Of a stretch of 64,000 nt of DNA, positions 1 to 9,812 are shown piece after piece. Each line of letters starts with the position of its first letter. Within the stretch, counting starts at the first letter, position 1. The notes beneath the pieces were generated by a model, which had not been told where the DNA came from, made no database searches, and was given only the letters and a program-made list of their open reading frames with translations. Position numbers and translations under genes: made by a program. Source of the stretch: Erythrobacteraceae bacterium E2-1 Yellow Sea (GTDB taxonomy: Bacteria; Pseudomonadota; Alphaproteobacteria; Sphingomonadales; Sphingomonadaceae); contig JADCLP010000004.1 of the NCBI GenBank assembly GCA_014983025.1, positions 81,649 to 145,648 of the forward strand, in the 5' to 3' direction.

Positions 1-1323
1 GTCGATGCAGAGGACAAGCTGCTGGCCTATACCAATTGGCTGGGCGTGATCCGTGGCGATCTGCAAGACACCTTTGAAAAAGGTGGCAAGCAGATGACGC
101 GCAAGCTGGCTGCTGACCGAACCTATACCGCGCCTGATGGCAACACGCAGAGCCTAAAGGGCCGCAGCCTGTTGTTCGTGCGCAATGTGGGCCATCTGAT
201 GACCAACCCGGCCATCAAGCTGGCTGATGGCGGTGAAGTGCCCGAAGGGATCATGGATGCCGTTTTCACCAGCGCCATCGGCGCGCTGGATGTGGAAGGC
301 CACTCAACACTGGGCAATTCACGTTTCGGCAGCATCTATATTGTGAAGCCCAAAATGCATGGGCCGGAAGAATGCGCATTCACCAATGACCTGTTTGATG
401 CGGTGGAAGATCTGCTGGGTCTGAAACGCAACACCATCAAGGTGGGTGTAATGGATGAAGAACGCCGCACCAGCGCCAATCTGGGCGCGTGCATCGCGGC
501 GGTGAAGGACCGCGTGGTCTTCATCAACACCGGCTTCCTGGATCGCACGGGCGATGAGATGCATACATCGATGCAGGCCGGCCCAATGATCCGCAAGGGC
601 GCAATGAAAGCCTCCGGCTGGCTTGCCGCCTATGAAAAGCGCAATGTTGCCATCGGTTTGAAGCACGGCCTGTCTGGCCGGGCGCAGATCGGCAAGGGCA
701 TGTGGGCCGCGCCCGATCTGATGGGACAGATGATGGTTGAAAAGATCGGCCATCTGAAGGCTGGCGCAAACACGGCATGGGTGCCGTCACCCACTGCCGC
801 CACGCTGCATGCGCTGCATTATCACCAGCTCAACGTGTTCGATGTGCAGAAAGATCTGGGCGAAATTCCGCCACTCAGCGATCTACTTTCCATCCCGCTG
901 GCTGATGGGGTCAACTGGTCGGAAGACGAGCTTCGTGAAGAGCTGGACAATAACGCGCAGGGCCTGCTGGGCTATGTCGTGCGCTGGATCGATCAGGGCG
1001 TCGGCTGTTCCAAGGTGCCGGACATCAATGATGTGGGCCTGATGGAAGATCGCGCGACGCTGCGCATTTCCAGCCAGCACATGGCCAATTGGCTGCTGCA
1101 TGGCGTGTGCACGGAAGAGCAGGTGATGGACAGTCTACGCCGTATGGCCGCCAAGGTGGACCAACAGAATGCAGGCGATCCGCTGTACGAACCGTTGGTT
1201 GGCAATGAGGATGGCGTGGCCTTCCGCGCTGCCAAAGATCTGGTGTTCAAGGGTGTGGAGCAGCCCAGCGGTTATACCGAACCGCTGCTGCACCATTGGC
1301 GGCAGGTTAAAAAGGCGGGCTGA
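1..1323 (+). CDS. glcB: Malate synthase G, C-terminal part (5' end outside window)
   Basis: Condenses glyoxylate and acetyl-CoA to malate in the glyoxylate bypass (cytoplasm). The frame is open from base 1, so the gene starts upstream; the family is about 700-725 residues and about 440 are present here. Visible family features are [14 protein letters not shown], a [11 protein letters not shown] segment, [11 protein letters not shown], the stretch [18 protein letters not shown] and the GKGMWAAPD loop, all of which I recognise from malate synthase G rather than the shorter A isoform. It is followed by a convergent PilZ gene. The product is confident; the N-terminal half cannot be judged. Confidence 0.95.
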   Translation, partial: VDAEDKLLAYTNWLGVIRGDLQDTFEKGGKQMTRKLAADRTYTAPDGNTQSLKGRSLLFVRNVGHLMTNPAIKLADGGEVPEGIMDAVFTSAIGALDVEGHSTLGNSRFGSIYIVKPKMHGPEECAFTNDLFDAVEDLLGLKRNTIKVGVMDEERRTSANLGACIAAVKDRVVFINTGFLDRTGDEMHTSMQAGPMIRKGAMKASGWLAAYEKRNVAIGLKHGLSGRAQIGKGMWAAPDLMGQMMVEKIGHLKAGANTAWVPSPTAATLHALHYHQLNVFDVQKDLGEIPPLSDLLSIPLADGVNWSEDELREELDNNAQGLLGYVVRWIDQGVGCSKVPDINDVGLMEDRATLRISSQHMANWLLHGVCTEEQVMDSLRRMAAKVDQQNAGDPLYEPLVGNEDGVAFRAAKDLVFKGVEQPSGYTEPLLHHWRQVKKAG

Positions 1324-1356
1324 TATAGCTTTGGTGAATCTGGGTGGGGGCTGTTT

Positions 1357-1752
1357 TCAGCCCTCGCTCCGCACCAGCAGGCCGGAACGTTTACGGCCCA
1401 TCTGGATATTGCCGGCATTGGCCACCGGCCCTGCGGCGCGGACCTGATCGCCAGCAAATTCTATCAGGCTGGCTTCGGGCAGGCTGCGTTCAAATTCGAT
1501 GCCGCAATCCCCATCGCGCGTCCAAATGACTGTGCAGTACAATTCCTGTGCACCCATGATCAGCCAACCGGTTACACCCTTGCTGGGCGCGTTTACCATT
1601 TCCAGCTTGGCACCATTGTCTGAAATATTGGCCATGCGGCAGGGGCGATCACCACTAACAGTGCGTAGGATAACGGGGATATCGACGGTGAAGCGTGCGG
1701 ACCTGCGCCGTTCAGCCTGTGCGGCCCTGATGCGTGCTTCGAACAGGCTCAT
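1357..1752 (-). CDS. PilZ domain protein
   Basis: Small soluble protein of about 131 residues with a single PilZ-like domain. The RRRSAR segment and the downstream NISDNGAKL segment match the RxxxR and (D/N)xSxxG motifs with which PilZ domains bind cyclic di-GMP, so a c-di-GMP receptor role is likely by family knowledge; the partner process is unknown. The ATG at 1752 is preferred; the frame stays open upstream to a possible TTG at 1794. It is transcribed towards glcB, and its upstream region carries two TTAACC repeats (1833-1848) that look like CtrA half sites. Confidence 0.8.
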   Translation of the reverse strand: MSLFEARIRAAQAERRRSARFTVDIPVILRTVSGDRPCRMANISDNGAKLEMVNAPSKGVTGWLIMGAQELYCTVIWTRDGDCGIEFERSLPEASLIEFAGDQVRAAGPVANAGNIQMGRKRSGLLVRSEG

Positions 1753-1832
1753 GCCTTGTGGTGCCCCCGTTTTATGTTGTGCGACGCACCGCAATGCACC
1801 AAAAAGCCATGAAGAAGCATTGGCAAATGTGT

Positions 1833-1848
1833 TTAACCAGAATTAACC
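1833..1848. promoter_or_regulatory. Two direct TTAACC repeats, possible CtrA-type half sites
   Basis: TTAACC occurs at 1833-1838 and again at 1843-1848, a period of 10 bases, in the gap between the divergent PilZ gene and the gene at 1872. The alphaproteobacterial CtrA consensus is TTAA-N7-TTAA; here the spacer between the TTAA cores is 6, so the match is imperfect. Its position between divergent genes is what makes it worth recording. Confidence 0.3.
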
Positions 1849-1871
1849 CATTTTCCTGACAAGGAGCGCCA

Positions 1872-2459
1872 ATGGCGGACTGGTATCGCAACACTGACTG
1901 GAACGATGAGATCGAGGAGCAATTCTTCGTCAAACTGGCGCGCGCACGATCTCAGCGGGACCAATATATCGTGCTGCAGGCGCTGACATTGGCGGAGAGC
2001 CACCCGCAGGTCACATTGCGGCTGGTGGATTATTACTTTGGAACGCGCACCGACGATTTCGATGATGGTCGCGCGCGCATGGCAGCATCACGGGCAAATT
2101 TCGCGCTGGGCGGTTATGAGAAGGCGCTGGACGATTATCTGGAAGGCATGGCTGATAATGGCGAGAATCAGGCGATTTATGTTGCGTCGCCTATCCAGTT
2201 TGCCTTCATGGCGGCACGTTATCGTTCGCAGCGCCATTACCTTCCGGCGCTGGATGCGTTGAATGGGCTTGAACCGCCGGACGGGCAGGGAGAACTGCCG
2301 TTCATCTATTTCGCCGCATATGCAATGCTGCTGGATGAAACGGGGAAGGATCCTAATGGAGCGCAGGTTTTGGCTGAAAAAGCCTTGTCCCAGCCCCAGC
2401 AATGGCTCGATCATTTTGGAGAATTGACGTGGCGCCTGCGCGGCATCACGCGCAGCTAG
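1872..2459 (+). CDS. Hypothetical protein with TPR-like helical repeats
   Basis: A 195-residue soluble protein I do not recognise by name. It is rich in short amphipathic helices of the tetratricopeptide kind, for example ASRANFALGGYEKALDDYLEG near residues 75-95 and a second pair around residues 115-135, so a protein-binding scaffold is the likeliest role. There is no signal peptide and no catalytic motif. An AAGGAG ribosome binding site lies just before the ATG. It ends 9 bases before the convergent rsmA gene. The function is unknown. Confidence 0.7.
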   Translation: MADWYRNTDWNDEIEEQFFVKLARARSQRDQYIVLQALTLAESHPQVTLRLVDYYFGTRTDDFDDGRARMAASRANFALGGYEKALDDYLEGMADNGENQAIYVASPIQFAFMAARYRSQRHYLPALDALNGLEPPDGQGELPFIYFAAYAMLLDETGKDPNGAQVLAEKALSQPQQWLDHFGELTWRLRGITRS

Positions 2460-2468
2460 AGTTTGTGT

Positions 2469-3287
2469 CTAACCCAATACGCGGGCAAGGGCGATGAAAT
2501 CATCCACGCTGAGCGTTTCGGCACGGCGCGTTTCATCAATGCCGAGTTCGGCCAGGGCCTCCACCGCGCCGGGCATGCCTTTCAGGCTTTGACGCAGCAT
2601 TTTGCGCCGCTGGCCAAAGGCAGCTTCTGTCACGCGCTCCAACGTGCGCGGGTTCACGCCTTCTGGCATGCCTGCTGGCGTCACATGGACGATGGCGCTC
2701 ATCACCTTGGGCGGTGGAGTAAAGGCGCTGCGATGCACCTTCATCGCAAGTTTTGCCGTGCTACGCCACTGGGCCAGCACCGCGAGCCTGCCATAGGCCC
2801 CGCTGCCAGGAGGCGCGACAATGCGTTGCGCGACTTCCAACTGAAACATCAGTGTCAACGAAGACCAAAGCGGTGGCCATTTTGAAGCGGAAAGCCAGCG
2901 GGTGAACAGTGCTGTGCCGACATTATAGGGCAAATTGGCGACCACGGCATAGGGTTCGCCCATCAGATCATCATGATCGATCGCCAGTGCATCACCTTCC
3001 ACCACGTTTAACTGGCCGGGATATGTTTCGGACAGTTCGGCCAGCGCAGGCAGACAGCGGCGGTCCATTTCAATCGCTTTCACGCGCGCGCCCGCCGCCA
3101 ACAGGGCGCGGGTCAGCCCACCGGGTCCGGGGCCAATCTCTAGCACTGCCTTACCCTGCAAATCGCCAGGTATCGCGGCGATCCGGCCCAGCAGTTGCGC
3201 ATCGAACAGGAAATTCTGCCCCAATGCCTTGGACGCGCTGAGTCCATGCTTGGCGATTACTTCGCGTAAAGGGGGGAGGTCAGCCAT
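2469..3287 (-). CDS. rsmA: 16S rRNA (adenine1518/1519-N6)-dimethyltransferase
   Basis: RsmA/KsgA dimethylates two adjacent adenines in the 3' hairpin of 16S rRNA late in 30S assembly, using S-adenosylmethionine. The protein has the family opening LGQNFLFD, the SAM-binding [13 protein letters not shown] and the NLPYNV catalytic loop. The ATG at 3287 is chosen because it overlaps the pdxA stop in the octamer ATGGCTGA, implying translational coupling; the frame extends upstream to 3344 inside pdxA without support. Last gene of the minus-strand lptD-surA-pdxA-rsmA run, a neighbourhood known from many proteobacteria. Confidence 0.95.
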   Translation of the reverse strand: MADLPPLREVIAKHGLSASKALGQNFLFDAQLLGRIAAIPGDLQGKAVLEIGPGPGGLTRALLAAGARVKAIEMDRRCLPALAELSETYPGQLNVVEGDALAIDHDDLMGEPYAVVANLPYNVGTALFTRWLSASKWPPLWSSLTLMFQLEVAQRIVAPPGSGAYGRLAVLAQWRSTAKLAMKVHRSAFTPPPKVMSAIVHVTPAGMPEGVNPRTLERVTEAAFGQRRKMLRQSLKGMPGAVEALAELGIDETRRAETLSVDDFIALARVLG

Positions 3288-4305
3288 GGTACCCAGCATC
3301 AGAACGCCGTGCTGCGCATTCCCCCGCCATGCGGATGGCGGCAATCATTGCGCCGGGATTGGCCACACCTTTGCCTGCAATGTCAAAGGCGGTGCCATGA
3401 TCGGGGCTGGTGCGGATAATTGGCAGGCCCAGTGTGACATTAACCCCGGAATCGAACTCCAGAGCCTTGATCGGGATCAATGCCTGATCGTGATACATGC
3501 ACACCGCCGCATCAAAATGGACGCGGTGGTGCGGGGCAAACAGGGCATCAGCGGGGTGAGGGCCGGTGGCATGAATGCCTTCTGCACGCAGAGTGGCGAT
3601 GGCTGGCGCAATGATCTGTGCTTCCTCATGCCCAAATTTTCCACCTTCCCCTGCATGGGGGTTGAGCGCGGAAATGGCGATCCTTGGATGCATGATCCCA
3701 AAATCACGGGCCAATGCAGCGGCGGCAATGCGCGCCTTATGGCAGATCAGATCATGGCTGATCAGGCCAGGGACATCGGCCAGTGCGCAATGCACCGTCA
3801 GCGGAATGGTGCGGAGTGAAGGGCCCGCTAGCATCATTACCGCATCCTGTGCTCCCAAACTACATTGATCGGCCAGAAATTCGGTCTGGCCGGGGTAATC
3901 AAAGCCGACCTTGGCCAGTTCACCCTTGGCAATCGGCGCAGTCACCAATGCCGATGCTGCGCCATGCAATGTCAATTGAGTGGCCTGTTCCAGCGACCCC
4001 ATGGCCAACATGGCACCAGCCAGATCGGGCGATCCAGCTGTATAACTGGCGTCCAACCCGCCTAGCACGGGCAAGGCATCTGAAAAAACTTGATGTGCCT
4101 CTGCCGGATCGGGAATTGTGTGGATAGGGCAGATTATGCCCCGCGCCTCTGCCGCCGCTGCGAGCACTTGCGCACCCCCAACCACACAAAAGGGTTGCAG
4201 CCCTGCTTCAGTGCGTGAAGCCCAGGCCAGTGCGATCAGTTCCGGGCCTATGCCCGCCGGATCACCGATCGAAATGGCGAGGGGCGGGGGTGCGGTTCTG
4301 GTCAA
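3280..4305 (-). CDS. pdxA: 4-hydroxythreonine-4-phosphate dehydrogenase
   Basis: PdxA oxidises 4-phosphohydroxy-L-threonine with NAD(P) in the DXP-dependent route to pyridoxal phosphate. Its 341 residues are close to the family length. Visible landmarks are the start [12 protein letters not shown], the metal-binding region [11 protein letters not shown] and [13 protein letters not shown], whose histidines bind the divalent metal. The start overlaps the surA stop by 4 bases (ATGA) and its own stop overlaps the rsmA start by 8, so the three genes are almost certainly co-transcribed and coupled. Nothing unusual in the protein. Confidence 0.95.
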   Translation of the reverse strand: MTRTAPPPLAISIGDPAGIGPELIALAWASRTEAGLQPFCVVGGAQVLAAAAEARGIICPIHTIPDPAEAHQVFSDALPVLGGLDASYTAGSPDLAGAMLAMGSLEQATQLTLHGAASALVTAPIAKGELAKVGFDYPGQTEFLADQCSLGAQDAVMMLAGPSLRTIPLTVHCALADVPGLISHDLICHKARIAAAALARDFGIMHPRIAISALNPHAGEGGKFGHEEAQIIAPAIATLRAEGIHATGPHPADALFAPHHRVHFDAAVCMYHDQALIPIKALEFDSGVNVTLGLPIIRTSPDHGTAFDIAGKGVANPGAMIAAIRMAGECAARRSDAGYHG

Positions 4306-5642
4306 TGATATTCGATATAGGCATCATTGCGCAGGTCGCGCAAATAACGCTGGGCACGCTTGTTCACCCGGTCATCTTCCAGCTGTGCCATCAGCTGGTC
4401 AAAGCTGGGGCCGCCTTCCGTCTTGGGATCATCACGTCCGCACAGCATCAACACACGCACGCCTTCCTCCACAGACCCAAAGGGCGGTGTCGTCTGGCCC
4501 AGCTGCATGTTCAGCACAATGGCTTGCAGTTGTTCAGGAAGCGAGCGAGCAAGGATCTGGTCATTGGTGACAACGTCTGCACCAATCGCAACGGCAGCAC
4601 TTTCCGCATCGCCACAACCACGCATGGCCTTTACGCCAGCAGCAAAAGCTTCAACCTTGGCTGCGGCGGCTTCTTGCGAAATGCCAGGTTCAAATCCGAT
4701 CGAAATCTGCTTCAGGCTCAACAGGGCATCACGTGGATCGGCGGCCAGAACCTGGCGTTTGTCGATCAGGTAAAGAATTGAATAGCCACCAGGAATTTCA
4801 ATCGGGCCAACCAGCTGGCCGGGCTGCATCTGCTGTGCTGCAGCAGCCAGTTCATTGGGTAATTGCGCGACGCGGACAAAGCCCAGATCGCCGCCAACCA
4901 CTGCTGTGGTCGCTTGCGAATACTGGCGTGCATAGGCGGCAAAGCTGCCACCTTGCTGCAACAATTCCATGATGCGTTCGGCGTTCTGCATCACTTGTGC
5001 ATTCGATTCCGGTGTCGAAGCCAGGAAGATTTCACCCAGACGATATTCTTCCGTCCCGCGCGATTCCTCCATCCGCTTGAGCAGTTCGTTGACTTCTTCC
5101 TCCGACACATTGACGAAGGGGGAGATATTCCGGCTCAGCAGGCGCTGCCAAGCCAGTTCGCCATGGATCTGGCGCTTGAGAGATGAAGCAGAAGAACCAA
5201 TGCTGGCGAGGTATTTATCCATTGCTGCAGTGTCTTGCCCGAAATTCTGTGCGGCGACGCGGGCATAAGTCTGCTCGATAGCAGACTGATCAACCTCAAT
5301 CTCCTGCGCCTTCGCCTCTTGAATTTGCAGGGTTTCGTCAATCAGATTGCGCAGCACCTGCATTTTCAGGCGCTGCAGATCTTCGCCAGTAATTTCACCC
5401 TGCGATGCGGCCAGAACCAGCGCTGCACGCTGGTCAACATCTGTACCGGTGATCACCTGGCCATTAACGATGGCAGTGGCGGTGCGGATATTGGGGTTGT
5501 CATCACCCAGCAGCGTTACATTTTGCGGGATTGCCAGCGGGTCCGAAATAACTTCATCCTGGGCGGCAAGCATTGCAGGAGATGCCGCCAATGAAGCAGC
5601 AGCAAGACTGTTGAAGAGATTGGAAACAAATTTGGTTGTCAC
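4302..5642 (-). CDS. surA: Periplasmic chaperone / peptidyl-prolyl isomerase SurA
   Basis: SurA escorts unfolded outer-membrane proteins across the periplasm to the BAM complex; LptD, encoded just upstream, is a known client in other bacteria. The 446-residue protein has an N-terminal signal-like segment ending near AMLAAQ, a SurA N-terminal helical domain (about residues 55-170, with NGQVITGTDVDQRAAL) and a parvulin domain (about 200-310) containing EIFLA and GGDLGFV. A second, degenerate isomerase-like region follows. The start is a GTG at 5642; 129 bases separate it from lptD. Confidence 0.92.
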   Translation of the reverse strand: MTTKFVSNLFNSLAAASLAASPAMLAAQDEVISDPLAIPQNVTLLGDDNPNIRTATAIVNGQVITGTDVDQRAALVLAASQGEITGEDLQRLKMQVLRNLIDETLQIQEAKAQEIEVDQSAIEQTYARVAAQNFGQDTAAMDKYLASIGSSASSLKRQIHGELAWQRLLSRNISPFVNVSEEEVNELLKRMEESRGTEEYRLGEIFLASTPESNAQVMQNAERIMELLQQGGSFAAYARQYSQATTAVVGGDLGFVRVAQLPNELAAAAQQMQPGQLVGPIEIPGGYSILYLIDKRQVLAADPRDALLSLKQISIGFEPGISQEAAAAKVEAFAAGVKAMRGCGDAESAAVAIGADVVTNDQILARSLPEQLQAIVLNMQLGQTTPPFGSVEEGVRVLMLCGRDDPKTEGGPSFDQLMAQLEDDRVNKRAQRYLRDLRNDAYIEYH

Positions 5643-5771
5643 GCGATCATTCCATTTACAGCGCCTGTAAGGCAGCCGAATACAGCTGGGTATTGGCGCA
5701 TCCCGGCTGAACAGCAGATGAGTTTGTGCAGGCGGATAGCGGTTTTCTCTTTCCCTGCCAACGCCCAGCGA

Positions 5772-8060
5772 TCAACGGAATCCCAGATTTCTTAGGCCGA
5801 AGAACAATTGGAAGGTATTGCCGCGCTGTGCATCGCCCGCATTGATGTAATCTCGCCGCCAGGTCAGGCCGAATTCCATACAATCATCGCGATAGGCCAC
5901 GCCAACACGGGTGCGGATCGGTTCGAACCCGTCAGATGTCAGCGTTGGGTCTTCATTGCGGTCTGTCAGGTTGAACACGCCCGAACCGAATATTGACCAG
6001 TAATTTGCAAAAGCGACACGCACGGCTGCGCGCAATTCTTCACGATCCTGCAAGTCTTCAATCGCGTCAATATCGCGATTCAAGCGCAGATAGCCAATTT
6101 CTGCATAGGTACGTTCATCGCCAATAGTGGCGTCAAATTCATTGCGCCGTGGGGCCAGATTGTCCTTGTCCAGCCGGAAGCGATGGGTGAATTTCACGAA
6201 ATCGCGGAAACGCACTTCTGTCCGGCCGACGAAATCGGAAACCTTTTCGGAAAGGCCAGTGCCATCGGGCAGGACAATGCGGTCATTCTTGAAGCGATAG
6301 GATTGACCAATTGTGGATTTGATGCGCCAACCTGGGCGGTGCAATTCCCAGTCAAAACCATATGTCAGCCGCACCCCGTCCTCTATCCGGTCATAGCCGG
6401 GAAAGCGGTTGAGTGAGAAAAGGTTGGAATCTTCCAGATCGATTGCACGCGCATCTTCATTGGGAACCGACAGGTTGCGGATGGTTGGGCTGGCAACCAA
6501 TTGGACGCGTGGCTTCAATACCTGCGTCCCGCCAAAAGCCGGTCCGACGAAGGGCCATTCAATGTCCACCGCGCTCAAGGCAACGCCGCGTGTTTGCCAG
6601 CCTTCATTACCGCGATAGATTTCGGTGCTGGTAAGGCCGGTATTGCTGGTGTGATAGACATCGCCACGCGCCAGTGCGGTCAGTGTCACGATCTGGCCCA
6701 GCCCGGTCAAATGACGCAGATCCCACCGTGCGCCGGCAAAGGCGCGCTGCGTATCTTGCCCTTCATCGCGCAGCAGGGCGAGCGTATTGGCCTGCAATTC
6801 CACCGTGCCGCCAGCCAGCGGGTCCGCCAAGCGCAATCTGTAATCCATAACGGGCAGGGCCATAGGTACCTGACCCTGATCGACATTCAGCCGCAGTGTT
6901 TGTGTTGCCCAACCTGCGAGCGAGAAATAGGAATTCTGGTCAATCCGTTCCAGATTGACCGTTGAACGCAGCCGATCATCACGGCTGATGTCATATCTGC
7001 GCAGGAAAGTGCGGTCACTAGCCAGACGTACTGACCCGGTCAGGCTCCAGTTCGGATTGAATTGATAGCGGCCATTGGCAAACAAATATCCGCGCATATC
7101 GCGTTCTGCCGTGGGGTCGGTATTGAAGCGGCCAATGCGGCGGCTATTCGTGGCATAGCCGGTTATCTGATAGGCACCCTTGCTGTAGAGGTGGCGCCAT
7201 TCAGCAGAAACCATGGGTGTGGCTTCCGTATAAATATGTGTGCCCAGCGCTAGGTCGCGATTTTCATCAATTCGCCAGTAATAGCGCCCGCTGACTTCAA
7301 CCCCATTGGATTCGGAGAAGCGTAAATCTGGCACCAGAAAGCCCGAAACGGCACGTCCATCTGCCCTGACTGCCAGCCCGGGAAGGGGCAGCAGGCGCGC
7401 ACCGAACAATTCCAGCACCGCGCCTTTGAAACTTACGCGGCTGGTCTTTGGGTCATAAGTGACCCGATCCGCCGTGATCCGCCAGCTGGGGTTTTGCGCG
7501 CAGCCGCTTGCATCGACCATCGGGCAGGGGCTGTATGCGGCATCAGTCAGTACCGTAGTGCCATCATTACCACGTTCACCCGATTGCGCAGCCAGCCTGC
7601 CACCAGCACGCAGCGCAAGCAGAAGGTCCTCCATCGCGCCCGCTTCAAAACGGTCAGTCAGCTCGACCTTTTCGGTATAAAGCTGGTTTCCATCCTGATC
7701 GACCACGCGAACATTGCCAGTGGCCAGGATAGTGCCTGCCGCGCGATTCCAGCTCACTTCATCGGCACGAACCGACCCGTCTGCACTGCGCAGCACCACA
7801 TTGTCACGCGCGATGACGGTATCGCTTTCTGAATCATATGAAAGTTCACCCGCCTCAAAATCGATTGTGCGGGCTTGTTCGCTTTTGATCGTGCCTGCGG
7901 GGTCGCTGGATGCTTCTGGCGCTGGCGGCTGCGGTGCTTCATCCTGCGCAACAGCCGATTGCGCACCCAACAACCCACCCATCAGCAGGATGGACAAGGT
8001 GCTGCCTTGCGACAAGCGGGCATAACAGGCTTGCAGGCGTTTCTGCTTGGCGGGGGACAT
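5772..8060 (-). CDS. lptD: LPS-assembly outer membrane protein LptD
   Basis: LptD is the outer-membrane beta-barrel that, with LptE, inserts lipopolysaccharide into the outer leaflet. The protein (762 residues from the chosen start) has a signal peptide (STLSILLMGGLLGAQSAVAQ), an OstA/LptA-like jellyroll from about residue 60 (AGELSYDSESDTVIARDNV) and a long C-terminal barrel with alternating strands that ends in LGFR. The start at 8060 (MSPAKQKR) puts the signal peptide near the N-terminus; an in-frame start at 8102 would add 14 residues. First gene of the block lptD-surA-pdxA-rsmA. Confidence 0.93.
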   Translation of the reverse strand: MSPAKQKRLQACYARLSQGSTLSILLMGGLLGAQSAVAQDEAPQPPAPEASSDPAGTIKSEQARTIDFEAGELSYDSESDTVIARDNVVLRSADGSVRADEVSWNRAAGTILATGNVRVVDQDGNQLYTEKVELTDRFEAGAMEDLLLALRAGGRLAAQSGERGNDGTTVLTDAAYSPCPMVDASGCAQNPSWRITADRVTYDPKTSRVSFKGAVLELFGARLLPLPGLAVRADGRAVSGFLVPDLRFSESNGVEVSGRYYWRIDENRDLALGTHIYTEATPMVSAEWRHLYSKGAYQITGYATNSRRIGRFNTDPTAERDMRGYLFANGRYQFNPNWSLTGSVRLASDRTFLRRYDISRDDRLRSTVNLERIDQNSYFSLAGWATQTLRLNVDQGQVPMALPVMDYRLRLADPLAGGTVELQANTLALLRDEGQDTQRAFAGARWDLRHLTGLGQIVTLTALARGDVYHTSNTGLTSTEIYRGNEGWQTRGVALSAVDIEWPFVGPAFGGTQVLKPRVQLVASPTIRNLSVPNEDARAIDLEDSNLFSLNRFPGYDRIEDGVRLTYGFDWELHRPGWRIKSTIGQSYRFKNDRIVLPDGTGLSEKVSDFVGRTEVRFRDFVKFTHRFRLDKDNLAPRRNEFDATIGDERTYAEIGYLRLNRDIDAIEDLQDREELRAAVRVAFANYWSIFGSGVFNLTDRNEDPTLTSDGFEPIRTRVGVAYRDDCMEFGLTWRRDYINAGDAQRGNTFQLFFGLRNLGFR

Positions 8061-8177
8061 GACTTGCCTATCGCACCGCTGACGCTTAATCGCAATCGCC
8101 ATTCCTCAATGCCTTGTGCGCCAGTCCACAACCGGGCACGACACGGCTCATAACAAATCGATTTTTTCGGAGTTTTC

Positions 8178-9638
8178 ATGCAAATTCAATTCAGCGATGC
8201 AGTTCCTGCCGACCTCCGCGTGGTGGGCCATGTCGTAAGCAAGGATACCATGCCAGCAGGGCTGGAGCCTGCAATTACTGAAGGTGCTGAAGCGGCGCGT
8301 TTCAAGGGGCGGCCGGGCCAGCTGTTCGAAGCGTTTGTTACCCGCGATGGCAAATTGTTGCGCCTGGCATTGAGCGGCGCGGGTGATGCCACAGGAGACG
8401 ATCGTAGCGCCAATCTGGAAAAGGCAGGGGCAACGCTGACTGCGAAATATCTGTGTTCTGGCGAAACCGCGCTGGCAGTGGATTTTTCAGGATCTGGCTT
8501 GACTGCAGAACAGGCTGCTGCCGTTTTGCTGGGCCTGCGTTTGCGCAGCTGGCGGCACGATATCTATCGGACCAAGCTGGCCGATGAAAAGAAGGTTTCT
8601 TTGGTCAAGGCGGTTGCAGTCAACGCCCCAGAAGGCACAGAAGCCGCCTGGGCGGTGAATGATGCCATTGCCCAAGGGGTGGAATTTACCCGCATGTTGG
8701 TGGCCGAACCTGCCAACAAGGTTTTTCCTGTCAGCTTTGTTGAGCTGTGCCAGGAAAAATTTGCCGGCACCGGTGCGCAGCTTACCGTGCTGGACGAAGA
8801 TGAAATGGCCAAACTGGGCATGGGCGCCCTGCTGGGTGTTGGGCAGGGCTCTCGCCAGCCATCGCGCCTGCTGGCGATTCGTTGGAATAATGGCCCGAAG
8901 GGTGGCAAGCCCACGGTTTTTGTGGGCAAAGGTGTGACCTTTGACACTGGCGGTATCTCACTGAAACCCGGCGCAGGCATGGAAGACATGAAGTGGGATA
9001 TGGGCGGCGCAGGTGCCGTTGCCGGTGCCATGCTTTCCATCGTCAAGCGTAAGGCCGCGGCCAATGTGATCGGCGTGGTCGGGCTGGTAGAGAATATGCC
9101 AGATGGCAATGCCCAGCGTCCCGGTGATGTCGTCACCAGCATGTCTGGCCAGACAATCGAAGTGATCAACACCGATGCCGAAGGGCGTTTGGTGCTGTGC
9201 GATGCGCTGCATTGGGCGCAGGAAGAATATGATCCGGCACAGATTGTGGATTTTGCCACGCTGACCGGCGCAATGATCATTTCGCTTGGCCATGAACATG
9301 GCGGGTTGTTTGCCAATGATGACAAACTGGCTGATCAGCTGCTGGGTGCAGGCAAGGGAAGCGGTGACAAATTGTGGCGGATGCCCTTGGGCCCTGCCTA
9401 TGACAAGCTGATCGACAGCCCGATTGCGGACATCAAGAATGTTGGCCCGCGTTACGCCGGGTCTATCACTGCAGCACAGTTCCTGCAGCGCTTTATTCGC
9501 AAGGGTACGCCTTGGGCGCATTGCGATATCGCGGGCATGGTGTGGGCGGACAAGCCGGGTGCCACATGGGACAAGGGCGCAACCGGTTATGGTGTGCGCC
9601 TGATCGATCGCTTTGTGTCGGACAATCTGGAAGGGTGA
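8178..9638 (+). CDS. pepA: Leucyl aminopeptidase (M17)
   Basis: Cytoplasmic metallo-exopeptidase that removes N-terminal residues such as leucine using two divalent metals. The 486-residue protein has an M17 N-terminal domain and the catalytic domain with the signature NTDAEGRLVLCDAL and the metal-binding stretch VGKGVTFDTGGISLKPG. A GGAG ribosome binding site precedes the ATG. It is divergent from lptD and is followed by holC across a short repeat cluster; pepA-holC order is common in proteobacteria, so co-transcription is plausible despite the repeats. Confidence 0.95.
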   Translation: MQIQFSDAVPADLRVVGHVVSKDTMPAGLEPAITEGAEAARFKGRPGQLFEAFVTRDGKLLRLALSGAGDATGDDRSANLEKAGATLTAKYLCSGETALAVDFSGSGLTAEQAAAVLLGLRLRSWRHDIYRTKLADEKKVSLVKAVAVNAPEGTEAAWAVNDAIAQGVEFTRMLVAEPANKVFPVSFVELCQEKFAGTGAQLTVLDEDEMAKLGMGALLGVGQGSRQPSRLLAIRWNNGPKGGKPTVFVGKGVTFDTGGISLKPGAGMEDMKWDMGGAGAVAGAMLSIVKRKAAANVIGVVGLVENMPDGNAQRPGDVVTSMSGQTIEVINTDAEGRLVLCDALHWAQEEYDPAQIVDFATLTGAMIISLGHEHGGLFANDDKLADQLLGAGKGSGDKLWRMPLGPAYDKLIDSPIADIKNVGPRYAGSITAAQFLQRFIRKGTPWAHCDIAGMVWADKPGATWDKGATGYGVRLIDRFVSDNLEG

Positions 9639-9671
9639 TTGCTCTTCTGGTGCTTGGGGGTGGGGAGACTC

Positions 9672-9802
9672 ATCCTCAAGCAGCGAAGCGAGAGGATAAG
9701 AAGCCCATCCTCAAGTAGCGAAGCGATAGGATAAGAAGCCATCCTCAAGTAGCGAAGCGATAGGATAAGAAGCCATCCTCAAGTAGCGAAGCGATAGGAT
9801 AA
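9672..9802. repeat. Four tandem copies of a 34-bp repeat
   Basis: Copies start at 9672, 9707, 9741 and 9775. Copies 2 and 3 are identical over 34 bases; copy 1 has one extra base and three differences; copy 4 is cut after 28 bases. Each unit carries ATCCT and AGGAT as an inverted pair around AGCGAAGCG, and at each junction AGGAT and the next ATCCT can pair across AAGAAGCC, so alternative hairpins are possible. The array ends 10 bases before the holC start. There are no spacers, so it is not a CRISPR array. Confidence 0.9.
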
Positions 9803-9812
9803 CTAAAGTACC

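Noticed and set aside
9672..9802. CRISPR-like array
   Set aside because: Copies are directly adjacent with no variable spacers, and no cas genes are near.
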